Positions 1 through 9,178 of a stretch of 64,000 nucleotides of DNA are shown piece after piece. Within the stretch, counting starts at the first letter, position 1. The number at the start of each line of letters is the position of its first letter. Made by a program: the position numbers and the translations under genes. This DNA is from Mycolicibacterium neworleansense. Lineage in GTDB: Bacteria > Actinomycetota > Actinomycetes > Mycobacteriales > Mycobacteriaceae. Location: contig NZ_CWKH01000001.1 of the NCBI RefSeq assembly GCF_001245615.1, positions 2,542,001-2,606,000 on the forward strand, given 5' to 3'. The notes beneath the pieces were generated by a model that made no database searches, had not been told where the DNA came from, and was given only the letters and a program-made list of their open reading frames with translations.

Positions 1-1523
1 ACCGACCGCAGGCGACGCAGCGGTTTGGCATGTTCGGCCGACAAACCGGCCGGCTCTGAGCCGATCGCGGCGGCCAACAGCTCGGTGAATTCCCTTGGCG
101 GCGTGGAACCGTCGATGCGGCGCAACGCCCGGCGCAACTGCCGCAGCGTCACCGGGTCGACGCGCCCGATCGGGCCGGTGAGCAGGCTGATCGCACTGTC
201 GCCGTCGAGGTGTCCGGACGCGGTCACCTCCAAGACCGTGAGCAGCGCCGCGACCGCGGGCTGTTGCGCGAGCCCCAGGTCGGGACCCGTGGCCTGCACC
301 GGAACACCGGCCCCGCTCAGTGCCCGCGCCAGGGCCGCCCCCACCCGCGGAATCGAGCGCACGACGACAGCCATCTCTGACCACGGCACGCCGTCCACCA
401 GATGAGCGCGGCGCAGGGCGTCGGCGATGAAGGCGTTCTCGGCGTGCGGTGTGGCCGCCAACCGCATGGTCACCTCACCCTGCCCGCGCTGCGGATTGCC
501 CTCCAGCATGCGGCCGGACCCGACGCCGGGCAGTCGGCGCCCGATCCCCGAGATCGCCGTGGCGACGGCGGGGGCACAGCGGTATGACTGGGTGAGAGTG
601 ATCGCCGGGGTGTCGTCGCCTTGCTCGCGCAACAACACCGGATCGGCGCCACGGTATCCGAACACCGCCTGATCGGGATCGCCGGCGACGACGGTCAGCC
701 CCGCCCGGGCGGCCAGTACCCGCACCAGCAGGGCGGCCTGCGGGTCGAGGTGCTGCGCGTCGTCGACCAGCAGCAGGCTGATCCGCGCGCGCTCGGCGGC
801 CAGCAGGTCGGCATCGGTCCCGAGCGCCTCCAGCGCCGCACCGACGAGTTCGGCCGCCCCCAAGGCAGGCACCGTGGCCTGCGGCGCGGCCATCCCGACC
901 GCCGACCGCAACAACATGATCTGCTCATACGCCTGCGCAAAACGTCCCGCCGCCAACCATTCCGGGCGCCCCGCCGAGCGGCCGAGCCGTTGCAGGGCCC
1001 GCGGATCCACCCCACGCTCGGTGCAGCGGGCCAGCAGATCTCGCAGCTCGGTGGCGAAACCCGCGGTGCTCAGCGCCGGCCACAGCTGCTCGGGCCAGCC
1101 CACGGGTGAATCAGCGCCGTCCTCCAGGTCACCGGCCAGCAGCTCACGGATGATGCCGTCCTGTTCGGCAGTGGTGATCAGCCGCGGCGGCGGATCACCG
1201 TTGCGCTGGGCGGCCAGCCGCAGCAGCGCGAAGGCATAGGAGTGCACGGTGCGCACCAGCGGTTCCCGCACCACACCGTGGGTGCCCGCGCCGAGCAGCC
1301 GCGCGGTGATGGCAGCCCGGGCCTCTGAACGCAACCGGGCCGAACCGGTCAACAACAACACCGATTCCGGATCGGTGCCCGCCGCGATGTGATCGACCGC
1401 GGTGCCGATCAGCAATGAGCTCTTCCCCGTGCCCGGGCCACCCAGCACCCGCACCACACCACTGTGGCCCGGCGCCAGCAGATCGGTGCCGGTCAGCGCG
1501 GGTTGGATGTGTTGTGCGGTCAT
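1..1523 (-). CDS. adnA: AdnA, helicase-nuclease subunit (N-terminal part; 3' end outside window)
   Basis: The reading frame begins with ATG at 1523 and stays open to base 1, so only about the first 507 residues are present. A Walker A motif (GGPGTGKSS) lies near residue 29 and a Walker B-like LLVDDAQHLD about 250 residues in, followed by an AVFGYRGADP segment; this is the UvrD/Rep-type motor arrangement. In mycobacteria AdnA pairs with AdnB in a heterodimeric motor-nuclease that resects double-strand breaks. The RecB-like nuclease domain expected at the C-terminus lies beyond the window. Position next to divergent lipV matches the M. tuberculosis order (Rv3202c-Rv3203). The DDAQ in place of DExx is compatible with AdnA being the weaker motor, but that is inference. 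Confidence 0.85.
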   Translation of the reverse strand, partial: MTAQHIQPALTGTDLLAPGHSGVVRVLGGPGTGKSSLLIGTAVDHIAAGTDPESVLLLTGSARLRSEARAAITARLLGAGTHGVVREPLVRTVHSYAFALLRLAAQRNGDPPPRLITTAEQDGIIRELLAGDLEDGADSPVGWPEQLWPALSTAGFATELRDLLARCTERGVDPRALQRLGRSAGRPEWLAAGRFAQAYEQIMLLRSAVGMAAPQATVPALGAAELVGAALEALGTDADLLAAERARISLLLVDDAQHLDPQAALLVRVLAARAGLTVVAGDPDQAVFGYRGADPVLLREQGDDTPAITLTQSYRCAPAVATAISGIGRRLPGVGSGRMLEGNPQRGQGEVTMRLAATPHAENAFIADALRRAHLVDGVPWSEMAVVVRSIPRVGAALARALSGAGVPVQATGPDLGLAQQPAVAALLTVLEVTASGHLDGDSAISLLTGPIGRVDPVTLRQLRRALRRIDGSTPPREFTELLAAAIGSEPAGLSAEHAKPLRRLRS

Positions 1524-1635
1524 GGAGGGAATGACACCAGAGGGGACCGACAAGTAGCGGAGCGGATTGGAGCGACAGACCCGACAAGCAGATCCCGGCA
1601 AGCAGCGTCCAACGGTCCCTGGCAGCATCTATGAA

Positions 1636-2409
1636 ATGTCAGCCGAGAAGTTGCACGTCCACCGCTACGGCCCCGACCACCCGCCCCGGGTGTTGCTCGT
1701 CCACGGACTGACCGGGCACGGTCAACGTTGGAAGACATTGGCCGAGCAGCATCTGCCCGACGTGGCGCTGCTCGCCCCGGATCTGCTCGGGCACGGCCGC
1801 TCGTCGTGGGCCGCCCCGTGGACGCTCGATGCCAACGTCGAGGCGCTGGCGTCACTGCTGGAGGGTCCGACGCTGGTGGCCGGGCACTCCTTCGGTGGCG
1901 CGGTGGCGCTCAATCTCGCTGCCGCATATCCGGATCTGGTCAGTGGGCTGGTGTTGTTGGACCCGGCGGTGGAGCTCGACGGCGAATGGATGCGCGAGAT
2001 CGCCGATGCCATGTTGGCCTCGCCCGACTATCCCGACCGTGCCGAGGCCCGTGCGGAGAAGGCCAACGGTTCGTGGGGCGAGGTGACTGCGGAGGAGTTG
2101 GACCGTGACCTCGACGAGCACCTCGTCGAGCTGCCGGGCGGCCGGTTCGGATGGCGGATCAGCATCCCGGCGATGATGTCGTACTGGAGTGAGCTGGCCC
2201 GTCCGGTTGCCCTGCCGCGCAAGGGCACTCCCACGGTCCTGGTCCGCGCCACCCGCACCAGCCCGCCGTATGCCCGTGACGGCCTCATCAGCGCGCTCAG
2301 CGGGCACCTCGGCCCGGATTTCACCCTGCTGGATTGGGATTGCGACCACATGGTGGCCCAGGCAAACCCCGCCGAGACCGCGAAACTGCTCCTCGAACAG
2401 CTGGGCTGA
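1636..2409 (+). CDS. lipV: LipV-like alpha/beta-hydrolase
   Basis: An alpha/beta-hydrolase fold enzyme of 257 residues, a probable lipase or esterase. The oxyanion segment LLVHGLTGHG is near the N-terminus, the nucleophile elbow is GHSFGG, and the C-terminal DCDHMV supplies the likely catalytic His. The body resembles M. tuberculosis LipV (Rv3203) strongly in remembered sequence. The frame is open upstream to 1567, but homology begins just after the ATG at 1636, which I prefer although no strong Shine-Dalgarno is visible. It is transcribed divergently from adnA, and its stop lies one base before the next gene, so the two are probably co-transcribed. The substrate is not evident from sequence. 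Confidence 0.85.
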   Translation: MSAEKLHVHRYGPDHPPRVLLVHGLTGHGQRWKTLAEQHLPDVALLAPDLLGHGRSSWAAPWTLDANVEALASLLEGPTLVAGHSFGGAVALNLAAAYPDLVSGLVLLDPAVELDGEWMREIADAMLASPDYPDRAEARAEKANGSWGEVTAEELDRDLDEHLVELPGGRFGWRISIPAMMSYWSELARPVALPRKGTPTVLVRATRTSPPYARDGLISALSGHLGPDFTLLDWDCDHMVAQANPAETAKLLLEQLG

Positions 2410-2410
2410 G

Positions 2411-2707
2411 ATGCCCGCCGTCACCGAGGAGCAGGTGGAAGCCGTGCGGGCGCTGGTCGCCGCGATCCCGCCGGGACGCGTCTGCACGTACGGCGACATC
2501 GCCGATGCCGCAGACCTTTCCAGCCCGCGGATCGTCGGCTGGATCATGCGGACCGATTCCTCGGACCTGCCCTGGCATCGGGTGATCACCGCATCGGGAC
2601 GGCCGGCCCCGCACCTGGCCACCCGGCAGCTGGAACGGCTGCGCGCCGAAGGGGTGCTGGCCGTCGACGGCCGGGTCCGCCTGGCCGAGTACCGGCACCG
2701 GTTCTGA
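2411..2707 (+). CDS. Alkyltransferase-like (ATL) DNA-repair protein
   Basis: A 98-residue protein of the methylguanine-DNA methyltransferase DNA-binding superfamily. It has the helix-turn-helix region (PPGRVCTYGDIA) and the arginine-finger region, but the alkyl-acceptor motif PCHRV reads PWHRV, with Trp55 replacing Cys. That substitution defines ATL proteins, which bind O6-alkylguanine without repairing it and hand the lesion to nucleotide-excision repair. The ATG at 2411 begins one base after the lipV stop, which suggests translational coupling. The orthologue position is Rv3204. The family call is firm; the repair role here is by family. Confidence 0.88.
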   Translation: MPAVTEEQVEAVRALVAAIPPGRVCTYGDIADAADLSSPRIVGWIMRTDSSDLPWHRVITASGRPAPHLATRQLERLRAEGVLAVDGRVRLAEYRHRF

Positions 2708-2722
2708 TCGCGAGCAGACGAG

Positions 2723-3577
2723 TCAGAGAATCAAGCGGACCAGCGAGGCAGTGCGCGCCAGGCCCGGGAACGCCGCCGCGGTGGACCGCGGGTGCAGTGC
2801 ATGCACCGCCAACCGGAACATCAACGCGCGCAACAACATCTGCGGCCATTCCGGCAGCGACTGCCACCGTTCGATCAATCCGTCGTCGGCGTCGCCCCAC
2901 GACAGCGCGTCGACCACCACCACCCCCGCGGCCCACGGTGCCGGGCGCCAGTACGGGGTGATGTCGGTGATCCCCGGCGCGGCCGTCCCGGCGAAAAGCA
3001 CTGTGCCGTAGAGGTCGCCGTGTACCAGTTGACTCGCGCTGCGGGTCGGCCTGCGCAAGCCGGCCAACTGATTGATCAGCTCCACCGAGCGCTGTCCGTC
3101 CGACGATCCGGGCGAGACCCTGGCGCCGGGCGGCAGGGAGTGCAGCGGCCGGTCCTCCCAGGCCGCCCGGTCGGCGGCGATGAACACGTCGACATCGGCC
3201 CAGGGCGCGACGGGCGGTTGGGTCAGGAAGCGAGGCCGCTCCAACTTCGCGGTGGCCTCGTGCAATCGCACTGCCGCCGACACCACCTCGTCGTGCCGGG
3301 GCTCGGGCGTGCCGGCGACATAGGTGTCGGCCCGCCATCCGGCGACCACGTAACGGCCGTCCGTCGAGCGCACCGGGCGGGCGAGCCGCACCCCGTCGAT
3401 GAACAGTGATTCCCGAACCTTGGCCGACCACGCCGCACGGGCGTGCTCGGGCACCATCGACATCACCACTTCGCCGCAGCGCCAGCCACCCTCCCAGCTC
3501 GAGCCGAGCGGTACCGGGCGCACCCCGGACAGGCCGAACGCCGCCAGCACATGTTCCGGCGGCCGTTCCACACTCAC
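2723..3577 (-). CDS. TIGR02569-type actinobacterial protein, aminoglycoside-phosphotransferase-like
   Basis: A 284-residue protein with a GTG start. It resembles the actinobacterial family TIGR02569 (Rv3205c position). A central LVHGDLYGTVLF segment looks like the HGDL catalytic-loop motif of aminoglycoside/choline kinase-fold proteins, and an AGVVVVDALSWGDAD segment sits where the metal-binding Asp loop would be. No substrate can be assigned. It is the last gene of a leftward run after the DUF3152 gene and moeZ (36-base gap from moeZ) and ends 15 bases from the convergent ATL gene. Confidence 0.75.
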   Translation of the reverse strand: MSVERPPEHVLAAFGLSGVRPVPLGSSWEGGWRCGEVVMSMVPEHARAAWSAKVRESLFIDGVRLARPVRSTDGRYVVAGWRADTYVAGTPEPRHDEVVSAAVRLHEATAKLERPRFLTQPPVAPWADVDVFIAADRAAWEDRPLHSLPPGARVSPGSSDGQRSVELINQLAGLRRPTRSASQLVHGDLYGTVLFAGTAAPGITDITPYWRPAPWAAGVVVVDALSWGDADDGLIERWQSLPEWPQMLLRALMFRLAVHALHPRSTAAAFPGLARTASLVRLIL

Positions 3578-3613
3578 AACCTCAGCCTAAGGCGTTAACC
3601 GGCAAACCAGCCG

Positions 3614-4804
3614 TCAGTACATCACCATGTCGGGCTCGAGTTGCTTGGCCCAGGCCACAATTCCGCCCTGCAAATGCATCGCATCGGAGAAACCGGCCTT
3701 CTTGACGATCGCGAGCACCTCGGCCGAACGAATGCCGGTCTTGCAGTACAGGACCGGTGTCCGGTCGACCGGGAGCTTGGCCAGGGCGTCACCTGACTCG
3801 AACGACGGCTTGGGAATGAGCTCGGCGCCCTCGATGTGATTGATATCCCACTCGACCGGTTCGCGGACGTCGATCAGCGCCAACGGTTTCCCGGAGTCGA
3901 TCAGCTCCTTGAGTTCCCGCGGGGTGATCGTGGAATCGGCCGCGGCGGCGGCCGCTTCGTCCGATACGACGCCACAGAACGCCTCGTAGTCGATCAGCTC
4001 GGTGATCTTCGGCGTGGCCGGGTCCTTGCGGATCCGGATGGTCCGGTACGACATCTCCAGGGCGTCGTACACCATGAGCCGGCCCAGCAGCGGTTCGCCG
4101 ATGCCGGTGATGAGCTTGATGGCCTCGGTACCCATCACCGATGCGATCGAGGCGCACAGGATGCCCAGCACCCCACCCTCGGCGCACGACGGCACCATGC
4201 CCGGTGGCGGCGGCTCCGGGTATAGGTCGCGGTAATTGAGGCCCAGCCCGTCGGGGGCGTCCTCCCAGAACACCGACACCTGGCCCTCGAACCGGTAGAT
4301 CGAGCCCCACACGTAGGGCTTGCCTGCCAGCACCGCAGCATCGTTGACCAGGTAGCGGGTGGCGAAGTTGTCGGTGCCGTCCAGGATCAGGTCGTACTGG
4401 CTGAACAGCTCCACTGCGTTGTCGGGTTCCAACCGGAACTCATGCAGGTTGACCGTCACCAGCGGGTTGATCTCCAGCACCGATTCCTTGGCGCTCTGCG
4501 CCTTGGACCGGCCGATGTCGGACTGTCCGTGGATGATCTGCCGTTGCAGGTTGGACTCGTCGACGACGTCGAACTCGACGATGCCGATGGTGCCCACCCC
4601 GGCCGCGGCCAGGTACAGCAAGGTCGGCGAGCCGAGGCCGCCGGCCCCGATCACCAGCACCTTGGCGTTCTTCAGCCGTTTCTGCCCGATCACACCGACG
4701 TCCGGAATGATCAGGTGCCGGCTGTAGCGCGTCACCTCTTCACGCGTCAGCTCTGCGGCCGGCTCAACCAACGGCGGTAACGACACGTCCAAATTCGCGG
4801 ACAC
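3614..4804 (-). CDS. moeZ: MoeZ/MoeB1 adenylyltransferase-sulfurtransferase
   Basis: A 396-residue two-domain enzyme. The N-terminal E1-like ThiF/MoeB fold has the nucleotide-binding GAGGLG at residues 53-58; the C-terminal rhodanese domain has the active-site Cys354 in the YCKTGIRSAE loop. MoeZ adenylates the C-terminal Gly-Gly of small sulfur carriers such as MoaD2 and CysO and then transfers sulfur to them, serving molybdopterin and cysteine synthesis. I chose the GTG at 4804 because GGAG sits 7 bases upstream and the length then matches the M. tuberculosis protein; an in-frame upstream start at 4858 would lie past that ribosome-binding site. Confidence 0.95.
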   Translation of the reverse strand: MSANLDVSLPPLVEPAAELTREEVTRYSRHLIIPDVGVIGQKRLKNAKVLVIGAGGLGSPTLLYLAAAGVGTIGIVEFDVVDESNLQRQIIHGQSDIGRSKAQSAKESVLEINPLVTVNLHEFRLEPDNAVELFSQYDLILDGTDNFATRYLVNDAAVLAGKPYVWGSIYRFEGQVSVFWEDAPDGLGLNYRDLYPEPPPPGMVPSCAEGGVLGILCASIASVMGTEAIKLITGIGEPLLGRLMVYDALEMSYRTIRIRKDPATPKITELIDYEAFCGVVSDEAAAAAADSTITPRELKELIDSGKPLALIDVREPVEWDINHIEGAELIPKPSFESGDALAKLPVDRTPVLYCKTGIRSAEVLAIVKKAGFSDAMHLQGGIVAWAKQLEPDMVMY

Positions 4805-4976
4805 CGTATGTCTCCTCAGTTTTTGGGTCGGTTCATCGTCCCAGCTCCTCGTACCCACAACGGTAATCCGGTGCTCATGCTTCCCGCCGCCGGGCCACCG
4901 CGACCGCGCACACGACGCACCCGGGACCAGTCCAGACGTCGGCGCGACGTCACGAAGCGCGCCAGTCCCGGAAAGG

Positions 4977-6014
4977 TCAGGCGATCGGGTACGGCCAGGG
5001 GTTGAACTTGCAGGTCAGTCCGTCGGCCTTGACCGTTTCTGGGTCGAACTTGGCCGCGTCGTCGTTCGAGGTGGAGAACGTCTGCTGCATCATGATCGGC
5101 GCCAGCTGCCCGTTGGCCTCACACGCCTCGTGCCGCTGATACCCGATGGCGTGACCAACCTCATGGTTGATCAGGTACTGGCGGTAGGAGCCGATGTCCC
5201 CCTGGAAGGGCACCGCACCGCGAACCCAGCGGGCCTCGTTGACGAACACCCGGGGCTGATGCCCGTCGAACGACGGGTTGTAGCAGGACGCCTCGAGTTG
5301 GATGTCGTAGCCGCAGCCGTCACGCACCGTCATCGGGGATGTCAGCGACACCCGGAAATCGGGTTCGACGCCACTGGTCTCATCCACGCGGGTGAAGGCG
5401 AACAGGCCGTTGTGCGTCCAGCTCTTGGGATTGGCCAGAGTCTCGCTGACCATCCGGGCGAAACCGTCGTCGCCGCCGAAGGCCGTGGTGTCCACCCCGT
5501 CCTCGACCTCGACGGTGTAGGTGAAGGATTTCGTGGTGCCCTCACCGATCTTGGGCGTGGTGCCCGGCACGATCCGCCAGGTCCGCGCTCCGGCCTCGGT
5601 GAACTGTCCGCCTGCGGGCAGGATCCCGGTCGGCAGGTTCGCGTCGAACTGGGTCAGGCCCTTGGGCGGTGCGCCGATGATCGAGGTGCTGGCCACGTCG
5701 ATCGTGGGCGGACCCTGCACCGGCCCCTCGTCTTCCTGAGCGGAGTGCGGCGCGCTGGTGCCGGTGATGGTCTGGTAGATCACCACCACGGTCAGCACGA
5801 TGAGTACCGGCAGCGCGTACGCGCGCCAGCCGTACGTGGATACGAAGCGGCCGATCCACGTCTGCTTTCGCCACTGCTGGTGGTCGTCCCGATTGGATCT
5901 GGCTCGTCCTGAATCAGCGGCAATCGGATCTCGCTGAGCGCGTAGCGGCTCCCGCCACTCGTTGCGCAGCGCCGGGACACGGCCACCCCCGCGACGTCCC
6001 GGGTCGTAGGTCAC
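4977..6014 (-). CDS. DUF3152 membrane-anchored zinc-peptidase-like protein
   Basis: A 345-residue protein with a GTG start. It has a charged cytoplasmic N-terminus, one hydrophobic segment at about residues 68-85, then a long extracytoplasmic domain. Near the end is NHEVGHAIGYQRHEAC: His284, Glu285 and His288 form HExxH and His295 is a possible third ligand, followed by a Met-turn-like APIMMQQT. This resembles metzincin peptidases, with one extra residue before the third His. Four Cys residues flank the domain. It corresponds to Rv3207c, for which no function is established as far as I know. It precedes moeZ on the same strand across a 172-base gap. Confidence 0.85.
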   Translation of the reverse strand: MTYDPGRRGGGRVPALRNEWREPLRAQRDPIAADSGRARSNRDDHQQWRKQTWIGRFVSTYGWRAYALPVLIVLTVVVIYQTITGTSAPHSAQEDEGPVQGPPTIDVASTSIIGAPPKGLTQFDANLPTGILPAGGQFTEAGARTWRIVPGTTPKIGEGTTKSFTYTVEVEDGVDTTAFGGDDGFARMVSETLANPKSWTHNGLFAFTRVDETSGVEPDFRVSLTSPMTVRDGCGYDIQLEASCYNPSFDGHQPRVFVNEARWVRGAVPFQGDIGSYRQYLINHEVGHAIGYQRHEACEANGQLAPIMMQQTFSTSNDDAAKFDPETVKADGLTCKFNPWPYPIA

Positions 6015-6070
6015 CGGACCAGAATGGCACAGACTCCTGTGGATCGGTCCTGAGCGCAGCTATGCCGTGA

Positions 6071-6871
<801 letters not shown>

Positions 6872-6874
6872 ATC

Positions 6875-7114
6875 TCAGGCGGATTCCGCTCCCACTCCGA
6901 AACCGACCCGGCGCACATCGGCTGCGCCGATCTCGACGTAGGCAATCCGGCTGTTCTGCACCAGGAATCGCCGTCCCTTCTCATCGGTCAACGCCAGCAC
7001 TCCCGAATCCTTGGCGAGTGCTTCGGTGACCTGCTGCTCCACCTCGGTGGGTGTCTGCGCGCTGTTGAAGGTCAGCTCGCGCGGGCTGTCCGTGACACCG
7101 ATTTTGACCTCCAC
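6875..7114 (-). CDS. TB9.4-like small protein (DUF3107)
   Basis: A 79-residue acidic protein closely resembling M. tuberculosis Rv3208A/TB9.4 (DUF3107), beginning VEVKIGVTDSPREL. The GTG at 7114 has GAAGG seven bases upstream, which decides the start over the longer 7264 frame. It contains an ARIAYVEIG-like strand motif typical of the family. Its function is unknown; TB9.4 is known as an immunogenic protein. It ends three bases from the convergent TetR gene. Confidence 0.85.
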   Translation of the reverse strand: MEVKIGVTDSPRELTFNSAQTPTEVEQQVTEALAKDSGVLALTDEKGRRFLVQNSRIAYVEIGAADVRRVGFGVGAESA

Positions 7115-7344
7115 GCTGGACCCTTCTTTCTTTCTCACGTCGTTTGTCGACTTCCCTGAGCAGGCTAGTGGACAGCCGGGGGCGGACGCCGCCAGCGGGT
7201 GCGGACATGGGTACGCCGTGCGCGAAACACAGATATCGAACCGAGTCCGGACCGTGACCGACACACCCCGAACTCAACCTCATCTGTCACTTCCGCCTCG
7301 ATAGCATCAGGGCCGATATTGGACGAGACGACTGGGGCAGCCGC

Positions 7345-8133
7345 ATGACCAGGCACTATTCGCCGTACGACACCACCCCGACCGAGCGCTTCGGGGAGCG
7401 CCCGTATGAGCCGAGCGAGTACTCCGGCTATAGCCCCGACTACAAGACCGACTTCTCGACGGGACACGGCACCGGCTACCACACCGACGCCGAGACGGAC
7501 TACGACGCCGACTACGACGACGAGGTCGTGTTCTACGAGGACCCGATCGACCGGCGCTGGATCTGGGTGGCCGCCGTGGCCGGCGCGATCCTGCTGGTCG
7601 CGGTGATCTGCACGGTGGTGATCCTGGGCGGCGGGGACAGCGGTTCGGTGTCGGCCACCCTGACCTCGCCCTCGGCACAGCCGACACAGACCACCCAGCC
7701 GGCACAGGACGCCAGCACGAAACCTGTTCCGCCGCGCGCGGCGCCGACCGCGCCGCTGTCACCCGAGACCGTCACCACTGTGACGCCGGCACCCAGCGCC
7801 ACCGCGGCCCCGGCGCCGGCCGCACCACCGGCGGAGGCGGCCCCTCCCGCGGGCATCGCGACCCCGAACGCCGTCACCTACCGGGTGACCGGCAACCGGC
7901 AGCTCATCGACCTGGTGACGATCGTCTACACCGACGCACAGGGCGCGCTGCAGACCGACATCAACGTGGCGCTGCCGTGGGCCAAGACAGTTGTGCTCAA
8001 CCCGGGCGTGACGCTCAAATCCGTGACCGCGACCAGCGTCGCCGGGCAGCTCAACTGCTCGATCACCGATGCGTCGGGCAACGTGCTCGTCGCACAGGCC
8101 AACAACACGATGATCGCCACCTGCACGCAGTAG
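7345..8133 (+). CDS. Membrane-anchored MmpS-like protein with Thr/Pro-rich linker
   Basis: A 262-residue protein in three parts. The cytoplasmic N-terminus is Tyr/Asp-rich (about residues 1-72). A single membrane segment (WIWVAAVAGAILLVAVICTV) spans about 73-95. A Thr/Pro/Ala-rich linker (about 100-170) then leads to a C-terminal beta domain beginning VTYRVTG and containing PWAKT, like the extracytoplasmic domain of MmpS proteins. It corresponds to Rv3209, longer at the N-terminus. No mmpL partner gene is adjacent. MmpS proteins assist lipid and siderophore export; a similar role is only inferred here. Confidence 0.8.
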   Translation: MTRHYSPYDTTPTERFGERPYEPSEYSGYSPDYKTDFSTGHGTGYHTDAETDYDADYDDEVVFYEDPIDRRWIWVAAVAGAILLVAVICTVVILGGGDSGSVSATLTSPSAQPTQTTQPAQDASTKPVPPRAAPTAPLSPETVTTVTPAPSATAAPAPAAPPAEAAPPAGIATPNAVTYRVTGNRQLIDLVTIVYTDAQGALQTDINVALPWAKTVVLNPGVTLKSVTATSVAGQLNCSITDASGNVLVAQANNTMIATCTQ

Positions 8134-8185
8134 CGACCGCACCGAGCAGTGACGACTGGGTCTGGCGGGGCCACCCGCCTCGGAG

Positions 8186-8884
8186 TCAGGCCAGGCCCAG
8201 TTCCTGCATCCGGGACTGGTGGGTGTTCTGCAGCCGGCCGAAGAACTCGGCCAGCTGGGTCAGGCCCTCACCGCTGGACATCACCAGGTCGACGAGTTCG
8301 TCATGATCGGCCAGCACGAACTGGGCCTGGGTGACGGCCTCGCCGAGGAGGCGACGCGCCCACAGCGCCAGCCGGTGCCGCTGGCGGTCACTGGCCGTCA
8401 CCGCCGCCCGCACCTCGGCGACCACGAACTGTGAATGCCCGGTCTCGGACAGCACCGCACGCACCACCGTGGCCACCGCCTCGGGCAGGGCGTCGGCGAT
8501 CTCCAGGTAGAAGTCAGCGGCGAGCGCATCGCCGATGTAGGTCTTGACCAACGCCTCCAGCCAGGTGCTCGGAGTGGTCATCCGGTGATAGTTCTCCAGC
8601 GCCGAGGCGTACTTCGTCATCGCCGGAACAACGTCAACTCCCCTGTGCTCCAATGCATCCCGCAACAGCTCGTAGTGGCCCATCTCGGCGGCGGCCATAC
8701 TCGCCATGTTGATCCGGCCGCGCAGGTTCGGCGCCATGCGCGCCTCTTCGGTCAGCCGGTAGAAGGCGGCGACCTCGCCATAGGCCAGGACCGCGAACAA
8801 TTCGTTGACCCCCGGATGATCCGCAGTCACGCCCGACTCGACCGGTTCGGAGATCTGTTCCGCGGCAGGCTGAGGCGAATTCAT
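8186..8884 (-). CDS. Ferritin-like di-iron-fold protein (MiaE-like)
   Basis: A 232-residue helical protein. It has the ferritin-like pattern of Glu (AYGEVAAFYRL), ExxH (AEMGHYELL), Glu (DFYLEIADAL) and ExxH (ETGHSQFVV), enough ligands for a di-iron site. It corresponds to Rv3210c, annotated as ferritin-like or tRNA-hydroxylase-like. The start is ATG at 8884. The frame continues open far upstream to 10996, but that extension is antisense to rhlE and is not credible. It is divergent from rhlE. Confidence 0.85.
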   Translation of the reverse strand: MNSPQPAAEQISEPVESGVTADHPGVNELFAVLAYGEVAAFYRLTEEARMAPNLRGRINMASMAAAEMGHYELLRDALEHRGVDVVPAMTKYASALENYHRMTTPSTWLEALVKTYIGDALAADFYLEIADALPEAVATVVRAVLSETGHSQFVVAEVRAAVTASDRQRHRLALWARRLLGEAVTQAQFVLADHDELVDLVMSSGEGLTQLAEFFGRLQNTHQSRMQELGLA

Positions 8885-8953
8885 GAGGCCAACTCTAGAC
8901 GCCGCCGGGGCACCATGATCGTCTGGCAAATCGGCCCAGATCGCGCGACCAGC

Positions 8954-9178
8954 TACAATGGCAGGTGGTAACGGCTTCGAGCCGACTGTTTCAGCGCCCG
9001 AACCGCTACCAGGAAATGTGCGTGCACGCAGTTGGCCCGCCCTGTGAGCTGGGCCCAACGGATCGGCAGCGCCGACGGATATGAACCTTGTCCGGGCGAA
9101 CCCGACCGTTTCACCGTCGAACTCCGTGTGCGCTGGATGCCCGTGAGGTTTGACAGTGAAAGGCCACCTCCACTCACC
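8954..9178 (+). promoter_or_regulatory. Candidate rhlE promoter and long 5' leader
   Basis: TACAAT at 8954-8959 is a good match to a mycobacterial -10 box; the -35 region is poor. If used, transcription would start near 8966 and leave a leader of about 210 bases before the rhlE ATG. The leader contains a GGCCC/GGGCC inverted repeat around 9033-9057. This is inference only. Confidence 0.35.
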
